A DNA stretch of 41,373 bases from Amoeboradix gromovi (Eukaryota > Sanchytriomycota > Sanchytriomycetes > Sanchytriales > Sanchytriaceae): the NCBI GenBank assembly GCA_018985225.1, contig JADGIF010000016.1:1-41373 (forward strand), read 5' to 3'. The position numbers and the translations under genes are program-made. The notes below the pieces were generated by a model. The model ran no database searches and was not told the origin of the DNA. It saw only the letters and a program-made list of their open reading frames with translations. Below, piece by piece: positions 37,109 to 41,373 of the stretch; position 1 is the stretch's first letter; each line of letters starts with the position of its first letter.

Positions 37109-38977
37109 TTATAAAGTGTTACTTTGCTGGATTCTTTGCTCCCATATATTCATTCTTTTTTCTATGTCTACGTTTTTAGGAAGGTCTTCTACAACAGGGA
37201 TTACAAATTTGGGTTCATCCTCTTTAACCGACTCTCCATTTTTTATCTTAATGGTCTTCTTTACCACTTTTTCTACCATTTCTGAGATTTCTTTCTTCTG
37301 CTCTGGAGTTTTTGCTTGTATGTAACCTGTACTGTTGTCACCCTTGAAAAGGTCTTTTTTCAACGTGTCAATATTAAACTCAAAGTCTTTTTTCAATCTT
37401 TTAGCAAATTCTTCCTTTCTTACATCTACTGCAGGAGCAGCGATTTTTTCTTCTTTCTCGACAAACTTTTCTCCTTGGTTCTCTTCAAACTTCCTCAAAG
37501 ATGACTGATAAGCCATCATTCTTGCTTTTATAGCACTTTGTTCACCAGTAACTTCTATCGGAACAATAGCTGCTGCTTCTGCTTTAGTGCCTTTATTTTG
37601 CTCAAAGATTTTCAAGTTTTGTTGGTAACTGTTCATTCTGTCTTTGATAGAGGAAGAAAATGGTGAAATGATTTGATTTGGAAATTGCGATGAGTCTTTA
37701 CTTTCAAGATGTATACGGTTTGTGGAATGTAGACTATCTGGAAACTTAAGTTGGGTATTTTTCAAACTTGTGTCTCTGGAATCCTCTTCTATGAAGTCTC
37801 TAGAGGCTCTTTGCAGGGAGTCCTTTCTTCCAAGCGTTCTTGAATTTATTCTGTTTGAGTTCGATCGACTAATAGTTATCGCTTTCGTTTCTTTTTCTAT
37901 GTTTTCACTTTTCTGGTAGTTAGATAACCTGTCTTTCAAAGGCGTTCCTGTTTTTATCTGCAGTACAGTTTCACCACTTCTGTTAGATTTCATGGAAACG
38001 CTACGCTCCAAAACTGCCATTCTATTACGGAGAGGCTGCAAAGTTTTCTCTACCATTATATTTTCTTTGGGTGCTATTTCATGCAGTGAAAGTCCCGAAG
38101 ATGATATTTTGCTTTTCCTTGATAAGGATTTGATATCAAATGATTCCTCGTTAGTTTGCTTATTTGAGTTTTTCCTGCTTGATGTAACTGTCATATCGCT
38201 TTCTTTCATTGAGTGTTCTTCCTCATTAATAACTGACGAAAGCGCTTGGACTATGTTTTTTGTACTTGAAGAAGACATTTGATGAAGTTCACTGTGTTCT
38301 TCTGTAAATAGGCTGGTCATTGACGATCCAGGTGTTTTCAGTTTTTCCTTTAGTCTAAAAGATTTGCGTCTGTCCACTCCTTCATTGAGACTTGGAACAC
38401 TTCCATTTTGAAATAGAGTCACTGATGAAGAAACACTCAGACTGCGTTGAGTTACTAGTAGAGCATCCATAACATTCTCATTAGACTGCGCTTTTGCAAG
38501 CCTTTCAGAAGAGGAGTAAATTTCCGTAGATTTTGTTACTGCTACTTCGTACTGCTTTATCTTGTTTTTTAAATCATTTTCATTTGCGGATACTGCAGAC
38601 TCTATGTTATCAGGTATCTGTCTTAGTGAAGCTTTGTTGTTTTCATCAGAGTTAGTCTCTTGCTGTCTTGGTAAGACAGGCTTGGTGGATAGTTCAAGGG
38701 GCTTATTGGAACTTGCTGGTAAGGAAACATCTTTTGATAATTTTCTATCAGAAATAGTGGGATCCAAGACATACTTACCACCAGCACTTTTGAAAAGCTG
38801 CTGATAATGGGGTTTACAATAAAAGGAACCATTTGCTGCAGCGAAATTTGACAGGGTGATAGTAGAATTACAATGCTTACATTTAAAACAATTTTGATGA
38901 AATAAAACATTGTTGGCTCTCAACTCTTCAACGATATATACTGTTTTGAAGCACGAACTACAAGCTCTGGAAGACAT
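37109..38977 (-). CDS. Single-LIM-domain protein with repeated KxRM-YQ motifs
   Basis: The 622-residue protein has an N-terminal LIM zinc finger (residues 6-57): CSSC ... HQNCFKCKHC ... FYCKPHY, with CxxC/HxxC and CxxC/CxxH zinc sites. The long Ser/Lys-rich remainder repeats the motif (I/L)K-x-R(M/L)-x-x-Y-Q: LRNRMAVLE at about 315, LKDRLSNYQ at 346, IKDRMNSYQ at 443, IKARMMAYQ at 483 and IEKRMNIWE at 605. LIM proteins usually act as actin-cytoskeleton scaffolds; the repeats could bind actin. ATG 38977 is the first true ATG. I know no exact ortholog. Confidence 0.8.
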   Translation of the reverse strand: MSSRACSSCFKTVYIVEELRANNVLFHQNCFKCKHCNSTITLSNFAAANGSFYCKPHYQQLFKSAGGKYVLDPTISDRKLSKDVSLPASSNKPLELSTKPVLPRQQETNSDENNKASLRQIPDNIESAVSANENDLKNKIKQYEVAVTKSTEIYSSSERLAKAQSNENVMDALLVTQRSLSVSSSVTLFQNGSVPSLNEGVDRRKSFRLKEKLKTPGSSMTSLFTEEHSELHQMSSSSTKNIVQALSSVINEEEHSMKESDMTVTSSRKNSNKQTNEESFDIKSLSRKSKISSSGLSLHEIAPKENIMVEKTLQPLRNRMAVLERSVSMKSNRSGETVLQIKTGTPLKDRLSNYQKSENIEKETKAITISRSNSNRINSRTLGRKDSLQRASRDFIEEDSRDTSLKNTQLKFPDSLHSTNRIHLESKDSSQFPNQIISPFSSSIKDRMNSYQQNLKIFEQNKGTKAEAAAIVPIEVTGEQSAIKARMMAYQSSLRKFEENQGEKFVEKEEKIAAPAVDVRKEEFAKRLKKDFEFNIDTLKKDLFKGDNSTGYIQAKTPEQKKEISEMVEKVVKKTIKIKNGESVKEDEPKFVIPVVEDLPKNVDIEKRMNIWEQRIQQSNTL

Positions 38978-39992
38978 TTTCGATTTGAAAGTAATGGCTT
39001 GAACACGTGTAGTTTCCACTTAAAATCCATTTTCATAGAATGTAAACATTATCAACAGACGTAAATGATGACAGTCATTATTTTTACAAGAGCTAAAGCA
39101 GGTTCATTCACTAATTTAGTTTATTAATAAATTAAAGTTACGAACTTTATTAGTATTGCCACGTATTTGTAATTTCTCTAGAAGCAAAACGGTATTAAAA
39201 TCGAGGTCTTACCTTGTGTATCAACACTCTCTTGTTGTTCTAATCAAGAATTATGCGCCTAGAGAAAAACGCGCATTCACAGTAATGTTGAAAAATGGCT
39301 GAGATACCTGGTTTATTTTACGATAAGTAGACCTGAGGGTAATAAGATAGGGCGACAAAAAAACACTGATTCACTAGACGTCCAAACTTCGTTAAATAAT
39401 TACACGCAAATCTAATCAGACCATTTCACTAGATCATTTATACCAGCAAACACAATCAAAGCGATCAGAAGTTGCTAAAGATAGCAATCGTGTTCTCGAT
39501 CAACGCTTTCTGTTGCTATGGTTGAGATATGGCATAGGAAAATAAAGAAATGTTGTTTTGAAAGATTCAAAATGAGCAGAAAACAATGGATTGACTCACA
39601 GAAAACTATTGCCAGGTACAGTGACGCCTACAAACATGAAATAAAGTAGAAGAGAAAAGGAAAAACGAGTTTTGAAATAGTAAAGGGTGATAGAAAGCAA
39701 TTTACTATGGTGACAGCAGTTTTAGGTACAGTAGGAAGAGCGCTATGGCATGCGAAATAAGAAAATCATGTATTCTCGGTAGAAAGACAAAGTGCTGCTT
39801 ATTCAGGAGTTCCGAATGCAAGTATTGCTAGAGCTATCATGGGGCTGACGGCAAGTATGAGAGCACTCGCTCTCAATAGAATCTTTGATAGTCTACAGTA
39901 TTCACTGTGATGAAATCATGGATACAGATGTGAACGCGTGCTAAAAAAATTTAAAGACCAGCGCAAGTCTATTTTTGTAGCGTGCGATCATT
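38978..39992. other. Long unassigned gap between LIM protein and Arp10
   Basis: I find no frame above background. A plus-strand segment from 39571 reads MSRKQWIDSQKTIARYSDAY... and, interrupted by stops, continues to about 39909. It looks like a decayed gene of unknown type. No tRNA-like pattern or family repeat is evident. Confidence 0.4.
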
Positions 39993-41231
39993 TTATCGCA
40001 TCCATTCTATGACTTTTACCAAATCATCTGCATGTTTGTACACTTGATGACAATAGAATGAAGGATTGTTTGTTAGAACTGATAGTCCTATGAATTCCAG
40101 AGTATATGAATTGATAGTCATATTTGCTAATTTATCATCCAATTTATCATTAGTTTCAAGGTGATTAACTTTCCTGTTTAAAAAAAGTCGGATGTTCAAG
40201 TGCTTAGCTATTCCTGTTAGTTCTTTATAATTTGGTAAAACAGCTCTAATTGATTTGTCTAGCCTTCCAATCAGTCCATAAATAGGCGTATTGAAAGGAT
40301 ACTGTATAATTACATTACTAGCTGCTGCCGCTCTTGCATCTGGAGTGATCTTAAGCAAAGATGTTAAAATTAAATCTGCCAAGGTAAAACTATCTTGATT
40401 ACCCTCAAACCAACCCTCGTAAATTCGCTCAATAATCCAGCCCGGAATACAGTAGCCCCATTTTGAATTCAAATCAGTAGGGACTACAATCCAACCCAGG
40501 TTGGACTTATATTTCGGTTGATTATAAACAGTTTTAAAAGATCCAAAGGATTTTGTAACTTCTTTTAACTCCATGTCATTATCAGAGGGATCCGCTTGAA
40601 CAATACAAATACTCAGCAGTCTTTGCAGATTAGAGTGGGACAATAATTCCATACAGTGATTTGATCCCCAATCTAGCACTTGAACAGGTCTTCCATCTTT
40701 CTCTGCACTTAATCCTTTCTGCGGGTGCACAAAGGTCTTGGCATCTTTTCTCAATAAATCTGTTCTTACTATATGACCATGCTGCTTTAACATCAGCCTT
40801 AGTTGACTGACAAAGTAGTCTTCTCCCATATTGAAGCAGTGCAGCCCTCTGAATTCTGGATAGCCATAGATCACTGGAATGCAGTAAGTTTCTAGCTTGT
40901 TCATTTTAATCACCAGAGCGGATTTGTTAGTCATCAAAATTGCAGATCCAACACAATTGTATACGCATTCTATTGTAACGTTCAATGACAACAATGCTTT
41001 AAGCATTAGCTCTTTAGTCTTGTACTTCATCAGAACATCCTCAGCCAGTATAACCTTCTTAGGATTCACCAATAATTTGTTGCTAAAGATATCGCTGAAT
41101 ATCTTAACATATTCTGGCACACTGTACTCATTTTTCAAATATATGTAAAATCCATGTTGATGTTGTAGCCCTACCAGTCCGTAGGATATTCCTTGATCCC
41201 ATAAGTTCAAAATAGGAGTCATTTGGGACAT
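39993..41231 (-). CDS. ACTR10: Actin-related protein 10 (dynactin pointed-end subunit Arp10/Arp11)
   Basis: The 412-residue protein follows ACTR10 along its length: IFSDIFSNKLLVNPKKVILA with EDVL (family FRHLLVNP...VIIESVL), NCVGSAILMTNKSALVIKMN, IPVIYGYPEFRGLHCFNMGE, and IPGWIIERIYEGWFEGN followed by LADLILTSLLKITPDAR (family IPGSIRD..ILFE...VATLILDSLIQCPIDTR). Arp10 caps the pointed end of the dynactin filament for dynein cargo transport. The N-terminal phosphate loop (family DLG..FTKCGFAGE) is strongly diverged here (LWDQGISYGLVGLQHQ), so ATP binding is doubtful. Its ATG lies 6 bp from the right end of a Fanzor relic, which must supply the promoter or lie within the 5' UTR. Confidence 0.85.
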   Translation of the reverse strand: MSQMTPILNLWDQGISYGLVGLQHQHGFYIYLKNEYSVPEYVKIFSDIFSNKLLVNPKKVILAEDVLMKYKTKELMLKALLSLNVTIECVYNCVGSAILMTNKSALVIKMNKLETYCIPVIYGYPEFRGLHCFNMGEDYFVSQLRLMLKQHGHIVRTDLLRKDAKTFVHPQKGLSAEKDGRPVQVLDWGSNHCMELLSHSNLQRLLSICIVQADPSDNDMELKEVTKSFGSFKTVYNQPKYKSNLGWIVVPTDLNSKWGYCIPGWIIERIYEGWFEGNQDSFTLADLILTSLLKITPDARAAAASNVIIQYPFNTPIYGLIGRLDKSIRAVLPNYKELTGIAKHLNIRLFLNRKVNHLETNDKLDDKLANMTINSYTLEFIGLSVLTNNPSFYCHQVYKHADDLVKVIEWMR

Positions 41232-41237
41232 GCACTC

Positions 41238-41373
41238 CTCGTTAGAATTCCTGATTTCCGAGAAAATCGAGAATTTCCACAGAGAAACTAATGCTAGATG
41301 CTCCGTTACAGTGATTGCTCACGCTTTCACTACCCTGAGGCGGGATTGAATAAAGATGCATATACTTGATGTA
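41238..41373 (-). mobile_element. Fanzor C-terminal relic, copy F (cut by the window edge)
   Basis: The minus strand reads YIKYMHLYSIPPQGSESVSN ... ISFSVEILDFLGNQEF and stop, the intact family tail, ending in the common right end TAACGAG (41238-41244). It is close to copies D and E. The zinc ribbon and RuvC motif should lie beyond 41373, so whether this copy is complete cannot be seen. Confidence 0.85.

Overview
The window comes from a small, AT-rich, gene-dense eukaryotic genome. The gene set is opisthokont: UPF1, PLAA/Doa1, class I HDAC, VPS35, VPS51, an ATG16 with a WD40 propeller, condensin CAP-G, ER glucosidase I, Arp10 of dynactin, TIM14/PAM18 and IMP protease. A CEP131-like coiled-coil protein suggests a flagellated stage. 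Fanzor (eukaryotic TnpB-like) relics and a kinase-Sel1 relic fit an early-diverging zoosporic fungus, perhaps Rozella/Cryptomycota-like. That placement is inference from gene content. The sequence itself shows very short intergenic spaces and very short introns.

The strongest signal is a set of spliceosomal micro-introns of 19-21 nt. Six conserved genes (PLAA, HDAC, VPS35, GGT, glucosidase I, CAP-G) are each broken in frame inside a conserved region. Removing a GT...AG segment of 19, 20 or 21 nt restores the protein every time: seven introns, five of them exactly 19 nt. They start GTA and most carry a CTRAY/TTAAC-like branch site only a few bases before the AG. Each would cause premature termination if retained.

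Layout: 1-207 is an unidentified minus-strand fragment. 268-12412 is a compact housekeeping block: PLAA, CEP131-like, a 5'-truncated PRP31, a Reb1/TTF1-type Myb protein, a Fanzor N-terminal scrap, UPF1, HDAC and VPS35. 12413-19460 is an accessory, mobile-element-rich block: Fanzor C-terminal relics, a TG...CA repeat with long inverted ends, a hypothetical gene starting immediately after that repeat, a broken kinase/Sel1 gene and a Fanzor N-terminal relic. 19465-32758 is a second compact housekeeping block: DnaJ, VPS51, LEA2-like, ATG16, GGT, glucosidase I, CAP-G and NDUFAF3. 32791-35160 is a second mobile block (Fanzor relic, IMP protease gene, inverted second copy of the TG...CA repeat). 35165-41231 holds PAM18, a possible PH protein, a LIM protein, about 1 kb of unassigned DNA and Arp10. 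The window ends inside another Fanzor relic that abuts the Arp10 start.

Convergent genes are packed to 5-13 bp. In two pairs, both stop codons and both poly(A) signals lie in one AATAAA-type palindrome. The genes do not form operons, but several share functions: endosome/Golgi trafficking and autophagy (VPS35, VPS51, ATG16, PLAA), RNA processing and decay (PRP31, UPF1), and mitochondrial biogenesis (PAM18, IMP, NDUFAF3). I saw no rRNA, tRNA or CRISPR array.
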